Origin: Vreelandella olivaria
GTDB lineage: Bacteria > Pseudomonadota > Gammaproteobacteria > Pseudomonadales > Halomonadaceae
Length of the DNA: 46,096 nt
Reading direction: 5' to 3'
Assembly: GCF_023507745.1 (NCBI RefSeq)
Contig: NZ_JALPZO010000122.1
Location: forward strand, 1-46,096
The notes below the pieces were generated by a model. That model made no database searches, was not told where the DNA came from, and saw only the letters and a program-made list of their open reading frames with translations. Position numbers and translations under genes: made by a program. Shown in pieces: positions 7,913 through 16,362 of the stretch; position 1 is the first letter of the stretch, and every line of letters starts with the position of its first letter.

Positions 7913-8245
7913 TCAATTATCGGTCACTAACTGGTCGACCTTTTCAACAGCGCGCACTACCAGAACCTGATCACTGGCACGCACTTTCTCCTGCTGCAGA
8001 TAGGCCGCCATCGCTGGCGCTACATCGCATTTAGCTGGCAGGGGAGCCTTAGCATCAATCAACGCCTTCAAACGCGCAATAAAAACAAAGCGAACCCACT
8101 GGGGTAGCGACATGGTATCAATGCAGAACGGCTGCTGACTGGCAAATGCCTCAACCTCAGGAGTAGGCATACGCCATAAATTAGCGGCTTTCATAGAGGC
8201 TTCCAGCTCAAGCAGTGCAGTTTGAAGCTGTTGATGGACGCTCAT
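7913..8245 (-). CDS. yqcC: YqcC-family protein (DUF446)
   Basis: Starting at ATG 8245 the product is 110 residues, the usual length for YqcC (about 109). The sequence is all-helical, with the family-like segments QLQTALLELEASMKAANLW, 'PFCIDTMSLPQWVRFVFIARL' (split here for length) and the 'LP...C...YL' pattern. The 8245 start is preferred over 8275 because AAGG lies 7 nt before it. YqcC is a small cytosolic protein, often encoded next to the tRNA pseudouridine synthase gene truC in gammaproteobacteria. truC is not adjacent here. Biochemical function is not established. The gene is transcribed away from the DnaA-box region at 8293-8373. Confidence 0.75.
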   Translation of the reverse strand: MSVHQQLQTALLELEASMKAANLWRMPTPEVEAFASQQPFCIDTMSLPQWVRFVFIARLKALIDAKAPLPAKCDVAPAMAAYLQQEKVRASDQVLVVRAVEKVDQLVTDN

Positions 8246-8292
8246 AGTCACCTTAAAAGTCGATCGTGAATGCACCCGTATTATCCCTACTC

Positions 8293-8373
8293 TGTGGGTA
8301 AGTTACCACTCAGGTTCAGGTGCAATCAGTTTATTCACAGATTCACAGAAAACCTGCAAGAGACTGTGGATAA
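8293..8373. promoter_or_regulatory. cluster of DnaA-box sequences in a divergent gap
   Basis: Two perfect matches to TTATNCACA are present in opposite orientation: TTATTCACA at 8331-8339 (plus) and TGTGGATAA at 8365-8373 (TTATCCACA on the minus strand). A one-mismatch site TGTGGGTAA lies at 8293-8301 and a weaker one (7 of 9) at 8339-8347. The cluster sits between the divergent yqcC-like gene and the DUF3549 gene. It could regulate either gene through DnaA or act as a DnaA-titrating site. No AT-rich unwinding element or dnaA/gidA neighbour supports a replication origin. Confidence 0.5.
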
Positions 8374-8462
8374 ACTATGGAAAGATGCCCCAACCGCTAC
8401 TCCCATGTGGCTTACGCAAAGTTGCTCAATTTTTAACCACTTACGAATAAAACCGTGATTTA

Positions 8463-8479
8463 TCAGCCGTTACGGCTGA
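8463..8479. promoter_or_regulatory. 17-bp palindrome upstream of the DUF3549 gene
   Basis: TCAGCCGT-T-ACGGCTGA (8463-8479) is a perfect inverted repeat with a single central base, 52 nt before the ATG at 8531. Its position fits an operator near the promoter. No factor is identifiable. Confidence 0.35.
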
Positions 8480-8530
8480 CAGTGCCACAACAGCAAGGTA
8501 GAGTGCAGGCTTGTAATGCGGAAGGATGCC

Positions 8531-9577
8531 ATGCAACCGATTCAGACCCTTGATGAGTTTTTTACACGCAGCGGTGCCGAGGTTTCCCTATACCATATGG
8601 GGAGACGCGTTACCCCATGCCGCCGCGAGACGTTACGTGCGTTTGAAAACGGAGAACTGGCCTGGCCAGAGCCCTGGCAAGGCCATGCGAAAGTGGCTAT
8701 CGTATTTCGTTTAGGTGATATGCCGGAACCTGCCATTTGGTTTTTAGCACTACCCCTGGATGAACTCGGAATGCTGTCACCTGCCCAGCGGGACGGTTTT
8801 ATCAATCGTCTGCTTGAAACCCTGGGCCGTAACGTCGCTAACCTGGGAACTAACGAACTGGGGCGTCAAGAAACCACAGACGTGGATCATCTAATGAAAG
8901 ATAATCCCCTCGCGTTCACCCCGGACATCACCTTTCAGGCTATGCTAAACGCCCAGGCCACCCACGCGTTAGGCTTACCTGCCAGCCAGCACCTGGAACC
9001 GGTGGAAGCGTATCTGAGTGGTCAGCAGGTGATCGACTGGCAAGCGCTGGGACTGCAGGGTATCGCCGATTATACAGTGCGCCTTGATCAATCCGTGGCT
9101 GACACTCTTGCCCCGAGGATAAGCACCCTCCCCACTAGCGTTATTCACTCACTGTGCTACTGCCTGGAGCATCAGCCACTGGCTGAGCCCGTACTAAGTG
9201 CTATCCGTGAACGCGGTGAGCAGGCGGCAAGCGCTGGTGATTTGGAAACGTTATGTGCCTGTATTCGCGCCGTTGGGAGCACGCTAACGCCAGAGGTGGG
9301 TGACTGGTACACCAGCCTGCTAAAGGATAGTGCCGCCTGTGGCCCTGATGTCCTGGCAGCCATCGCTGGCCGTGGCTGGTCACTGTTGGAAGATGCGGAG
9401 CGCTTACCACTTTTTCTGCAACGCCTGGCAGAAGATAAACGCACCCAATTCACTGCCGTCATACGAGATATCGCCTTAATACCTCGTTTACGCTTACCTG
9501 TCATGATAGCTCTGCGCGATGCGCCAGCTGGGTCGGCCATTCAACAACGTATGGCCAACGTAATGGCCCATCGTTAA
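8531..9577 (+). CDS. DUF3549-family protein
   Basis: Starting at ATG 8531 (GGAAGG five bases before it; an in-frame ATG at 8516 is less well placed) the product is 348 residues. It begins MQPIQTLDEFFTRSGAEVSL and contains 'FRLGDMPEPAIWFLALPLDE' near 60-80 and a helical C-terminal half that looks like a repeat-type solenoid. This matches what I recall of DUF3549, a cytosolic family of unknown function in Pseudomonas and Halomonas relatives. There is no signal peptide or transmembrane segment. It precedes rimB and rimK by 43 bp in the same direction, so cotranscription is likely. No reaction can be proposed. Confidence 0.8.
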   Translation: MQPIQTLDEFFTRSGAEVSLYHMGRRVTPCRRETLRAFENGELAWPEPWQGHAKVAIVFRLGDMPEPAIWFLALPLDELGMLSPAQRDGFINRLLETLGRNVANLGTNELGRQETTDVDHLMKDNPLAFTPDITFQAMLNAQATHALGLPASQHLEPVEAYLSGQQVIDWQALGLQGIADYTVRLDQSVADTLAPRISTLPTSVIHSLCYCLEHQPLAEPVLSAIRERGEQAASAGDLETLCACIRAVGSTLTPEVGDWYTSLLKDSAACGPDVLAAIAGRGWSLLEDAERLPLFLQRLAEDKRTQFTAVIRDIALIPRLRLPVMIALRDAPAGSAIQQRMANVMAHR

Positions 9578-9620
9578 CCGGTGGGCAAGTGTTTATTGCA
9601 TTATGAGCAAGGAGTGAGCC

Positions 9621-10061
9621 GTGAAGGAATTACCCTATCAGGCCAAAGCAGTCATCGGCCGCCGCGAGATGGTGACGTTACCTGAACTGAGACTTCACCT
9701 CTGCTGCAAGGCCGATACCGGTGCTCGTACGTCTGCGCTGCATGCTGAAGAGATTGAGACCCATGAAGATGACCAAGGCCAATTATGGGTAAGCTTTATT
9801 ACTCACAGTGGGGGGCCTGATACGCCTGCACACCGTTACAGGCTTCATTTACACGACCGGCGCAGGGTCACAAGTTCCAATGGCCACAGCGAATGGCGTT
9901 ATGTGATCCGCACACACATGCAACTGGGCGCTTTAAACTTTCCGGTTGAACTAACGCTGACAGACCGTAGCAATATGCGCCACCCCATGCTGCTGGGCAG
10001 GCGGGCCATGCGCCGCTTACTCGTTGCCCCTGGCGCTGCATTTTTACACGGCGAACCTTAA
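9621..10061 (+). CDS. rimB: RimB-type retropepsin-like aspartic peptidase
   Basis: The product is 146 residues and starts with GTG at 9621, behind AAGGAGTGA. It carries the retropepsin-type active site motif KADTGARTSAL (catalytic Asp32) and the family block 'HPMLLGRRAM' near 120-130, typical of the RimK/LysX-associated 'putative ATP-dependent zinc protease' family (PF05618). RimB trims the poly-glutamate tail that RimK adds to ribosomal protein S6. rimK follows 42 bp downstream, in agreement with this role. Family placement rests on the DTGA motif plus neighbourhood. Confidence 0.85.
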   Translation: MKELPYQAKAVIGRREMVTLPELRLHLCCKADTGARTSALHAEEIETHEDDQGQLWVSFITHSGGPDTPAHRYRLHLHDRRRVTSSNGHSEWRYVIRTHMQLGALNFPVELTLTDRSNMRHPMLLGRRAMRRLLVAPGAAFLHGEP

Positions 10062-10103
10062 AACTAATGATCAACGGCTTACCCTTTTGGCCCGGAGTCC
10101 TGC

Positions 10104-11012
10104 ATGCATATTGCCCTGCTTTCGCGTAATCGCAACCTGTACTCTACCCAACGCCTGATCGAGGCTGCCGAGCAACGAGGACACACTGCTCGCGTTGTGG
10201 ATACGCTGCGCTGCTATATGAGCATCACGTCGCACCACCCTTCCATTCACTATAAGGGTGCTGAGATTGAACCATTTGATGCGGTGATTCCCCGTATCGG
10301 TGCCTCCATTACCTTTTACGGTTGTGCAGTACTGCGCCAGTTCGAAATGATGGGTACCTATGTCATCAATGACTCAGTAGCCATCACCCGCTCTCGGGAT
10401 AAGCTGCGCTCACTTCAGTTGCTTTCCCGTAAAGGGCTTGGCTTGCCGATTACTGGTTTTGCCCACTCTCCAGACGATATCCCCGACCTGATCACCATGG
10501 TGAAAGGGGCGCCTTTGGTGATTAAACTGCTTGAAGGCACCCAGGGGATAGGGGTAGTACTGGCTGAAACCAACCAGGCGGCTGAATCGGTTGTTCAAGC
10601 TTTTATGGGCATGAAAGCTAATATTATGGTTCAGGAATATATAAAAGAGGCGCGCGGCGCCGATATTCGCTGCTTTGTGATTGGCGACAAAGTTGTCGCC
10701 TCCATGAAGCGCCAGGCGGCCGAGGGTGAGTTCCGCTCAAACCTGCACCGTGGTGGTACGGCCAGCGTCATTCGCATTACCCCGGAGGAGCGTTCAACCG
10801 CCATTCGTGCGGCCAAGGCAATGGGATTACGTGTAGCAGGTGTGGATTTGCTACGCTCAAACCACGGCCCGGTGATTATGGAGGTTAACTCGTCGCCAGG
10901 TTTGCATGGCATTGAGAGCGCCACAGGCAAAGATATTGCGGGCATGATCATTGAGCATATTGAAAAAAACGCAACCCCTGTACGTAAAACACCACCCAAG
11001 CCTAAAGGCTAA
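10104..11012 (+). CDS. rimK: RimK, ribosomal protein S6 glutamate ligase
   Basis: The 302-residue product is an ATP-grasp enzyme that adds glutamates to the C-terminus of ribosomal protein S6 (E. coli RimK is 300 residues). Features include the N-terminal pre-ATP-grasp fold ([18 protein letters not shown]), the nucleotide-binding segment '[19 protein letters not shown]' near 137-155, [18 protein letters not shown] near 175-192, and the metal-binding end '[17 protein letters not shown]'. CCGGAGTCC precedes the ATG. It is paired with rimB, as in other proteobacteria, so both the glutamate-adding and tail-trimming steps are present. RimK changes ribosome behaviour and proteome balance in Pseudomonas (family knowledge). 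Confidence 0.95.
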   Translation: MHIALLSRNRNLYSTQRLIEAAEQRGHTARVVDTLRCYMSITSHHPSIHYKGAEIEPFDAVIPRIGASITFYGCAVLRQFEMMGTYVINDSVAITRSRDKLRSLQLLSRKGLGLPITGFAHSPDDIPDLITMVKGAPLVIKLLEGTQGIGVVLAETNQAAESVVQAFMGMKANIMVQEYIKEARGADIRCFVIGDKVVASMKRQAAEGEFRSNLHRGGTASVIRITPEERSTAIRAAKAMGLRVAGVDLLRSNHGPVIMEVNSSPGLHGIESATGKDIAGMIIEHIEKNATPVRKTPPKPKG

Positions 11013-11040
11013 GGGATAAATGCAAAAATAATCCGCATTA

Positions 11041-11067
11041 GGGGTGGCAAATCAGTGCTGCCACCCC
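11041..11067 (+). promoter_or_regulatory. 9-bp hairpin between rimK and the next gene
   Basis: GGGGTGGCA (11041-11049) pairs with TGCCACCCC (11059-11067) around a 9-nt loop. No U-tract follows, so it is more likely an mRNA-stability or partial attenuation element than a full terminator. Confidence 0.4.
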
Positions 11068-11100
11068 CACAATCTGCGTCACCGAAGGAGGTAGACGCTC

Positions 11101-11547
11101 ATGTTTCTCGACAATCGCCAAGTGGCGATGGACAGTGTGCTGGAAGCGCTGGCCGATAGTATTGATTATTTCCAGGATAATATTGAACGCCTGCGCCCCT
11201 CGCTGCGCGATGCACTGAAGCCACACTATACCGAACGGCTGAAGCAGATGCGCATGTTGCAGGAACTGGCCCGGACGCATCTGAAAATGCTGCCACGGGA
11301 TGCAGACGTTGAGCGTGATGACTTTTTGTGGTTATGGAGCCGTTTGAAAAGCTTTGTCGGCAATGATAGCCAGGTATTACTCAATGAGCTGTTGGAGCAA
11401 GAGCGTGTCTTGATGCAAGCACTATCGACGCTCTTCACTCATCCGCTGCCTGATCCCATTGAGCCAGTGGTAGACGAGTGCATGCAGGGGTGCCGCAAGC
11501 TGATTCGCGAGCTTTACAGCTTACAAAAACGCAAAACGCGCCGCTAA
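11101..11547 (+). CDS. helical cytosolic protein of unknown function
   Basis: The product is 148 residues, almost wholly alpha-helical and charged, with the feel of a four-helix bundle: VLEALADSIDYFQDNIERLR, YTERLKQMRMLQELARTHL, 'LLNELLEQERVLMQALSTL', CRKLIRELYSLQKRKTRR. It has no signal peptide, membrane helix or metal-ligand pattern that I can point to. A very strong ribosome binding site AAGGAGGT precedes the ATG. It follows rimK by 88 bp with a hairpin in between, and ends 4 bp from the convergent sanA gene. Not recognised; a bacterioferritin/DUF2383-like helical fold is only a guess. Confidence 0.75.
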   Translation: MFLDNRQVAMDSVLEALADSIDYFQDNIERLRPSLRDALKPHYTERLKQMRMLQELARTHLKMLPRDADVERDDFLWLWSRLKSFVGNDSQVLLNELLEQERVLMQALSTLFTHPLPDPIEPVVDECMQGCRKLIRELYSLQKRKTRR

Positions 11548-11551
11548 CTCT

Positions 11552-12325
11552 CTACTGCGCTTCCTCATCGACGACGGGTTGCACCAACTGCGCAGCCCGA
11601 TAGTCTACCTTGACGCCCAGGGCTGATATGCTCGGCGCTTCAGTTTCATCGGCTGTACTGCCGTCCAGGTCTATAGGCTCTGCCGGACCTAAAAAGTAAG
11701 GCTCCCTACCCCATACATAAAGATCCCCCAAAGTGGCTATACGCGCCGCCCACTCACGCATTCTCAAACGCCACTCCCCAGCTGCGGGTTCCTCTTCGGC
11801 AACACAACCAGTCACATCCATCCCCAGGGCACGGCCTATAAAAATTGCCCGAGGCAAGTGCCAGCTTTGAGTAACCAGCAGCGCCTCTTCAAGCTGAAAC
11901 ACATCCCGGGCACGGGCAAGCGTGTCATAGGTGCTAAAACCCGCAAAGTCCATGGTCATCTGCTGGGAGGGAACGCCACGCCGATAAAGATCACGCCACA
12001 TGGCTCGTGGCTCATTGTAGGCTTGGGTACGATTGTCGCCTGAGAGCAGTAAATGGCTAACGCGCTGGTCAGCGATCAGGCGTGCTGACGTGCGCATGCG
12101 GGCGTGGAAATGCGGATTGCGTAAGCCACTGCGTGTCCAGTGCGAAGTACCAAACACAATCGCCACATCATGCGGGCGACACTCATTCAAATGAGTGTCA
12201 ATGTAGCGCGCAGTGCTGGCAAGTACCCAAAAATTACCGGCCATAAACAGCAATGCCGCCAGCAGCAGCAAGGCTCCTAGCGACATTAGCAAACGTTTAA
12301 TGAAACTTAATAGAACGCTGTGCAT
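11552..12325 (-). CDS. sanA: SanA/YdcF-type DUF218 inner-membrane protein
   Basis: The product is 257 residues. One N-terminal transmembrane helix (about 10-33: LLMSLGALLLLAALLFMAG) is followed by a periplasmic DUF218 domain. That domain shows VAIVFGTSHWTRSG near 53-66, RVSHLLLSGDNRTQAYNEP near 88-106 and 'LLVTQSWHLPRAIFIGRALGMD' near 148-169. SanA of E. coli (239 residues) contributes to the envelope barrier and vancomycin exclusion at high temperature. The C-terminal 30 residues are acidic and extra to the family. GGGGAGC precedes the ATG. It lies 18 bp behind sufT in the same direction, so it may be read through from the suf operon, although no functional link is known. Confidence 0.85.
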   Translation of the reverse strand: MHSVLLSFIKRLLMSLGALLLLAALLFMAGNFWVLASTARYIDTHLNECRPHDVAIVFGTSHWTRSGLRNPHFHARMRTSARLIADQRVSHLLLSGDNRTQAYNEPRAMWRDLYRRGVPSQQMTMDFAGFSTYDTLARARDVFQLEEALLVTQSWHLPRAIFIGRALGMDVTGCVAEEEPAAGEWRLRMREWAARIATLGDLYVWGREPYFLGPAEPIDLDGSTADETEAPSISALGVKVDYRAAQLVQPVVDEEAQ

Positions 12326-12343
12326 CCAGCTCCCCAGCCGGGG

Positions 12344-12913
12344 TTAGAACATGCCGAGCTCAAGCTTGGCCTCGTCGCTCATCATGTCACGGCTCCAGGG
12401 CGGACTAAAGACAATCTCGGTGTGCACCTTATTGATTTGCGGCGCGCCTAAAATCTTATTGCGTGCATCAGCAGCAATCACATCCCCCATACCGCAACCT
12501 GGCGCAGTGAGCGTCATCCGAATGGTGACTATTCGCTCGCCGCTGATCAAGCGCTCAATACGGCATCCATATACCAGCCCAAGATCCACAATATTAACCG
12601 GTATCTCCGGATCGAAACAGGTGCGCAGCTGATCCCATACAAACTGCTCGATCTCTTCATCGCTGGCACTTTCCGGCAGCGTAGGACGCGGTAAAGGTTC
12701 AAGCCCCAGGGCATCCAGGTTGCGGCCCTCAATAAGGTAGAGACGCCCTTCAAAGCCAACACTTACCGAGCTGCCCTTGGCCTGCATGACACTCACTACA
12801 CTATCTTCTGCCAAGGTTTCCGTTTTACCAAACGGAATGGCAATCGCCTCTACATCGCGCTGGAGCGGCAACTTCTGACCTCGCTCGAGGCTCGCGACTT
12901 GCTCGATATCCAT
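12344..12913 (-). CDS. sufT: SufT, Fe-S cluster assembly accessory protein (MIP18/DUF59 domain)
   Basis: The 189-residue product has an N-terminal extension (about 1-75) typical of stand-alone SufT. A DUF59/MIP18 domain follows (about 88-180): VWDQLRTCFDPEIPVNIVDLGLVYGCRI, then MTLTAPGCGMGDVIAADAR with the conserved Cys, then VHTEIVFSPPWSRDMMSDEAK. SufT proteins help deliver or mature [4Fe-4S] clusters on target enzymes. AAGGAAG precedes the ATG. It lies 8 bp behind sufS, inside the suf operon. Confidence 0.92.
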   Translation of the reverse strand: MDIEQVASLERGQKLPLQRDVEAIAIPFGKTETLAEDSVVSVMQAKGSSVSVGFEGRLYLIEGRNLDALGLEPLPRPTLPESASDEEIEQFVWDQLRTCFDPEIPVNIVDLGLVYGCRIERLISGERIVTIRMTLTAPGCGMGDVIAADARNKILGAPQINKVHTEIVFSPPWSRDMMSDEAKLELGMF

Positions 12914-12921
12914 AAGCTTCC

Positions 12922-14187
12922 TTAACGCACCATACCAATCACACGATTGAGCGCTGCGACAAACGCATCCACTTCTTCGAGGGTATTATACGCGGCAAAC
13001 GAGGCACGGCACGTGGCATCCACACCAAAATGATGTAACAGCGGCTGTGCACAGTGATGTCCGGTACGGATAGCAACGCCCAGTTGGTCAATTAACAGGC
13101 CGATGTCCTGGGAGTGCGCCCCATCCACGATAAAGGAGAGCACACCCGCTTTATGCGGGGCAGTACCGAGAATACGCAGCCCTTCCACCTGGCTAACTGC
13201 CTGTGTGGCGTGCTCAAGCAATCGATGCTCCCAGGCACCGATGGACTCAACGCCGATACTTTCTACCCACTCAAGCGCCCTACCCAATGCGATCACTTCC
13301 GCGATGGCAGGCGTACCCGCCTCAAACTTATGCGGAATGTCAGCGAAGGTCGTGCCTGAATCAAAGGAAACGGCTTTAATCATCTCGCCGCCCCCCTGCC
13401 AGGGCGGCATCGCCTCTAACAAGGCTTGTTTTCCATACAGCACACCAACACCGGTAGGCCCATAAACTTTATGTCCAGAGAAGGCATAAAAATCGGCATC
13501 GATAGCCTGCACATCAACCAACTGATGAGGAGCTGCCTGAGCGCCATCCACCAGCATTAACGCGCCATGCTGATGGGCAAGTGCTGCCATCTCTTTCACC
13601 GGGTTGATGGTGCCGAAGGCATTGGACACATGGTTAACCGCCACCAGCCTGGTTCGCTCACCAAGCAGCTCACGATAGGCCACCATATCCAGAGCCCCCT
13701 GCTCATCGACAGGAATTACCTTGATGGTAAATCCGCGCTCAGCCGCCAGCAGCTGCCAGGGAACAATATTGGAGTGGTGCTCCAACATGGAAATCAAGAC
13801 TTCATCGCCAGCCGCTAATTGACTCCTCCCCCAGCTCTGAACCACCAGATTGATGGCTTCCGTGGTGCCACGGGTAAAGATGACTTGACGTGCATCTTCC
13901 GCATTGAGAAACGCCTTAACCCGATGCCGTGTCCCTTCAAAAGCTGCCGTGGCTTCATCAGCCAGCGTATGCAGCCCACGGTGTATATTAGCGTTATAGC
14001 GAGAATAGTAGTCGCTAAATACCTCGATTACCTGGCGAGGCGTTTGGCTCGTCGCTGCATTATCCAGATAAATTAGCGGCTTACCATGCACTTCACGGCG
14101 CAACACCGGGAAGTCTTCGCGCACAGCGGCCACATCATAAGGGGCGCTGCTACGCGCCAAAGGCTTCTCAATCACGGTATGTGGCAT
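12922..14187 (-). CDS. sufS: SufS cysteine desulfurase
   Basis: The 421-residue product is a group II pyridoxal-phosphate cysteine desulfurase that takes sulfur from cysteine for cluster assembly. Visible residues are the PLP-binding Lys240 in YAFSGHKVYGPTG, the cofactor Asp/Gln in VDGAQAAPH near 213-221, and the persulfide Cys379 in IRTGHHCAQPLL (the RxGHHCA signature of SufS). CAGGAG precedes the ATG. It follows sufD by 14 bp. No sufE or sufU, the usual sulfur-transfer partners of SufS, is encoded in this window. Confidence 0.96.
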   Translation of the reverse strand: MPHTVIEKPLARSSAPYDVAAVREDFPVLRREVHGKPLIYLDNAATSQTPRQVIEVFSDYYSRYNANIHRGLHTLADEATAAFEGTRHRVKAFLNAEDARQVIFTRGTTEAINLVVQSWGRSQLAAGDEVLISMLEHHSNIVPWQLLAAERGFTIKVIPVDEQGALDMVAYRELLGERTRLVAVNHVSNAFGTINPVKEMAALAHQHGALMLVDGAQAAPHQLVDVQAIDADFYAFSGHKVYGPTGVGVLYGKQALLEAMPPWQGGGEMIKAVSFDSGTTFADIPHKFEAGTPAIAEVIALGRALEWVESIGVESIGAWEHRLLEHATQAVSQVEGLRILGTAPHKAGVLSFIVDGAHSQDIGLLIDQLGVAIRTGHHCAQPLLHHFGVDATCRASFAAYNTLEEVDAFVAALNRVIGMVR

Positions 14188-14201
14188 TGATGACTCCTGA
14201 A

Positions 14202-15542
14202 TTAATCGTTGAGCGCAACGGCTGCTTCCACCAATCCTGCCAGATTGAAGCGCTCAGGCAGTTTACCCGCCACCGCCAGTTCGACCCGCTCGGCAATCGC
14301 GTCAAGCGCCACTTGCTCCAGCACTTCCCCAGCAAACGCCAGGGTTAATAACCCGCGGGCGGTAGCCTCATCAATGCCACGGGTACGCAGCGCGTAGATG
14401 GCTTCTTCATCCAGTTGCCCCGTTGTAGTGCCGTGGGAACACTTAACATCGTCGGCGTAGATCTCAAGCTCTGGCTTGGCGTCAATGTGAGCACGGTCCG
14501 ACAGGAGCAGGTTCTGATTACTCTGGAAACCTTCAATTTTCTGGCTGTCGCGCTTCACGTACACCTTGCCATTAAATACGCCGTGGGCGCGGTCATCCAG
14601 AATGCCCTTGTAGTTCTCGTTGGAGAACGTCAGCGGCGCATTGTGGTTTACCTTGGTGTGGTTATCCACATGCTGGCGCCCCTGTCCGAAGAACAATCCA
14701 TAGAAATTGGTTTCGGCACCCTGCCCATTCAGGTCGCTGATCAGGTCGTTACGCACCAATGCCCCACCAAGATTCAGGTTATAGGAGCTATAGCGGCTGT
14801 CGCGACTCTGCTCGACATGGATGCTGGCCACGTGCATATCACCCAGTGGCGCTTCCTGAAGTTTGTAGTGATTCAGAATCGCACCACGATCCAACATCAA
14901 CTCCGCCACAACATTGGTGAAATTAGCCGCATCGGCTTGCCCGGCGTAGTGCTCTATCAAGGTAGCTTCGCTGCGGCCGGCCACTTCCACCAAAATACGC
15001 GGATGACTCATCACCGGCGCACCTTCCCGAGAGAGAAACTGCAGCAGAATCGGTTTGTCCACCACAGTGCCCGGCGCGATACGAACCACTGCGCCCTCTT
15101 CCATAAACGCTGTGTTTAGGGCCGCAAACGTAGAGAAATCCACACCTGTCAAGCGGCCCAGTGGTCCGCCAACAGCTTCATGATTATCGGTAAGCGCCTT
15201 GGAGAGCGGCATTACCTGAACGCTATCGGGCAGGCCATCCAGGTTAGACAAAGCTGCCGAATAGACGCCATTCACAAAGGTCAGGCGATAGGCATCAAGG
15301 GGCAATGTCAGCGCTGCTGCGGACGCTTGCGAAAACTCCGCGTTATCAGCCAGAGCAAAGTTACCCTGGGCAATACTGCGCACGTCCGTATATTTCCACT
15401 CTTCATCACGACGTGTTGGAAAGCCCATTGCTTCAAAACGGGCGGCACCCGCCTGACGGCGCGCGGCAATCCAGGTAGGCTCAGCGCCGCGCTGTTGGCT
15501 ACGCGCTTTCAGCGTGTCCAAAAACGTTTGCGTATCGCTCAT
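14202..15542 (-). CDS. sufD: SufD, Fe-S scaffold subunit
   Basis: The 446-residue product is the SufD partner of the SufBC2D scaffold. Landmarks: the N-terminal helical part with 'MGFPTRRDEEWKYTDVRSIA' near 39-58, then the right-handed beta-helix, then the family core 'QGRQHVDNHTKVNHNAP' near 283-300, GVFNGKVYVKRDSQKIEGFQ near 318-337, and DDVKCSHGTTTGQLDEEAIY near 365-384, which includes the conserved HG. Its ATG overlaps the sufC stop (ATGA), showing translational coupling. Confidence 0.96.
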   Translation of the reverse strand: MSDTQTFLDTLKARSQQRGAEPTWIAARRQAGAARFEAMGFPTRRDEEWKYTDVRSIAQGNFALADNAEFSQASAAALTLPLDAYRLTFVNGVYSAALSNLDGLPDSVQVMPLSKALTDNHEAVGGPLGRLTGVDFSTFAALNTAFMEEGAVVRIAPGTVVDKPILLQFLSREGAPVMSHPRILVEVAGRSEATLIEHYAGQADAANFTNVVAELMLDRGAILNHYKLQEAPLGDMHVASIHVEQSRDSRYSSYNLNLGGALVRNDLISDLNGQGAETNFYGLFFGQGRQHVDNHTKVNHNAPLTFSNENYKGILDDRAHGVFNGKVYVKRDSQKIEGFQSNQNLLLSDRAHIDAKPELEIYADDVKCSHGTTTGQLDEEAIYALRTRGIDEATARGLLTLAFAGEVLEQVALDAIAERVELAVAGKLPERFNLAGLVEAAVALND

Positions 15543-16288
15543 GCCACGGACTCCTCGATACCTTCGTAACCGTTGGCTTCCAACTCTTTGGCAAGTTCGG
15601 CGTCACCGGTTTTCACGATGCGACCATCCACCAGAACATGGACTTTATCTGGCACGATGTAATCAAGCAGACGCTGGTAGTGAGTCACCAACAGGATGGC
15701 GCGTTCTTCAGCACGCAGGCTATTGACACCATCGGCGACCACCTTCATGGCGTCGATATCCAGCCCGGAATCGATTTCGTCGAGCATTGCCAGCTTCGGT
15801 TGAAGTACTAGCATTTGCAGGATTTCGTTACGCTTCTTTTCACCACCGGAGAAGCCTTCGTTCACCGCACGCTGCAGGAAACTGGCATCCATTTTCATAA
15901 AGCCAAGCTTCTCTTTCACCAGTTTCATAAACTCCGGCGCAGGCATTTCACCTTCACCACGAGCAGCGCGCTGGGCATTAAGTGCTGATTTCAGCAGGTA
16001 AATATTCTTTACCCCCGGAATCTCGACCGGATACTGAAAGCCAAGTAGCAAGCCCGCCTGGGCGCGCTCTTCGATTTCCATTTCCAGCACATTCTGACCT
16101 TCAAAAGTAATACTGCCCTGGGTGACTTCGTAACCATCTTTACCCGCAATAACTGCCGATAAGGTGGATTTACCCGCGCCGTTAGGACCCATGATGGCAT
16201 GCACTTCACCTGCATTAATGGTGAGTGTCAGGCCTTTCAGAATCTCTTTGCCTTCGACGGTGACGTGTAAATCGTTAACTTGCAACAT
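15539..16288 (-). CDS. sufC: SufC, Fe-S assembly ATPase
   Basis: The 249-residue product is the ABC-type ATPase of the SufBC2D scaffold in the cytosol. Walker A is GPNGAGKST (residues 34-42), the signature is NEGFSGGEKKRNEILQ near 143-158, and Walker B LAMLDEIDSGLDIDA near 165-180 has the Suf-type DEIDSGLD end. Length matches E. coli SufC (248). AAAGG lies before the ATG. The gene is 74 bp behind sufB and overlaps sufD by 4 bp. Confidence 0.97.
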   Translation of the reverse strand: MLQVNDLHVTVEGKEILKGLTLTINAGEVHAIMGPNGAGKSTLSAVIAGKDGYEVTQGSITFEGQNVLEMEIEERAQAGLLLGFQYPVEIPGVKNIYLLKSALNAQRAARGEGEMPAPEFMKLVKEKLGFMKMDASFLQRAVNEGFSGGEKKRNEILQMLVLQPKLAMLDEIDSGLDIDAMKVVADGVNSLRAEERAILLVTHYQRLLDYIVPDKVHVLVDGRIVKTGDAELAKELEANGYEGIEESVA

Positions 16289-16362
16289 AGTGATAGCCTT
16301 TTAAATGCTTCGGGTCGCTGTCGCGACGCGCGTATAAAGTTGTCTGATAATTAAAGACTTTG

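Noticed and set aside
8293..8373. Replication origin at the DnaA-box cluster
   Set aside because: Only two perfect boxes, no clear AT-rich unwinding region, and none of the usual neighbours (dnaA, dnaN, gidA, rpmH).
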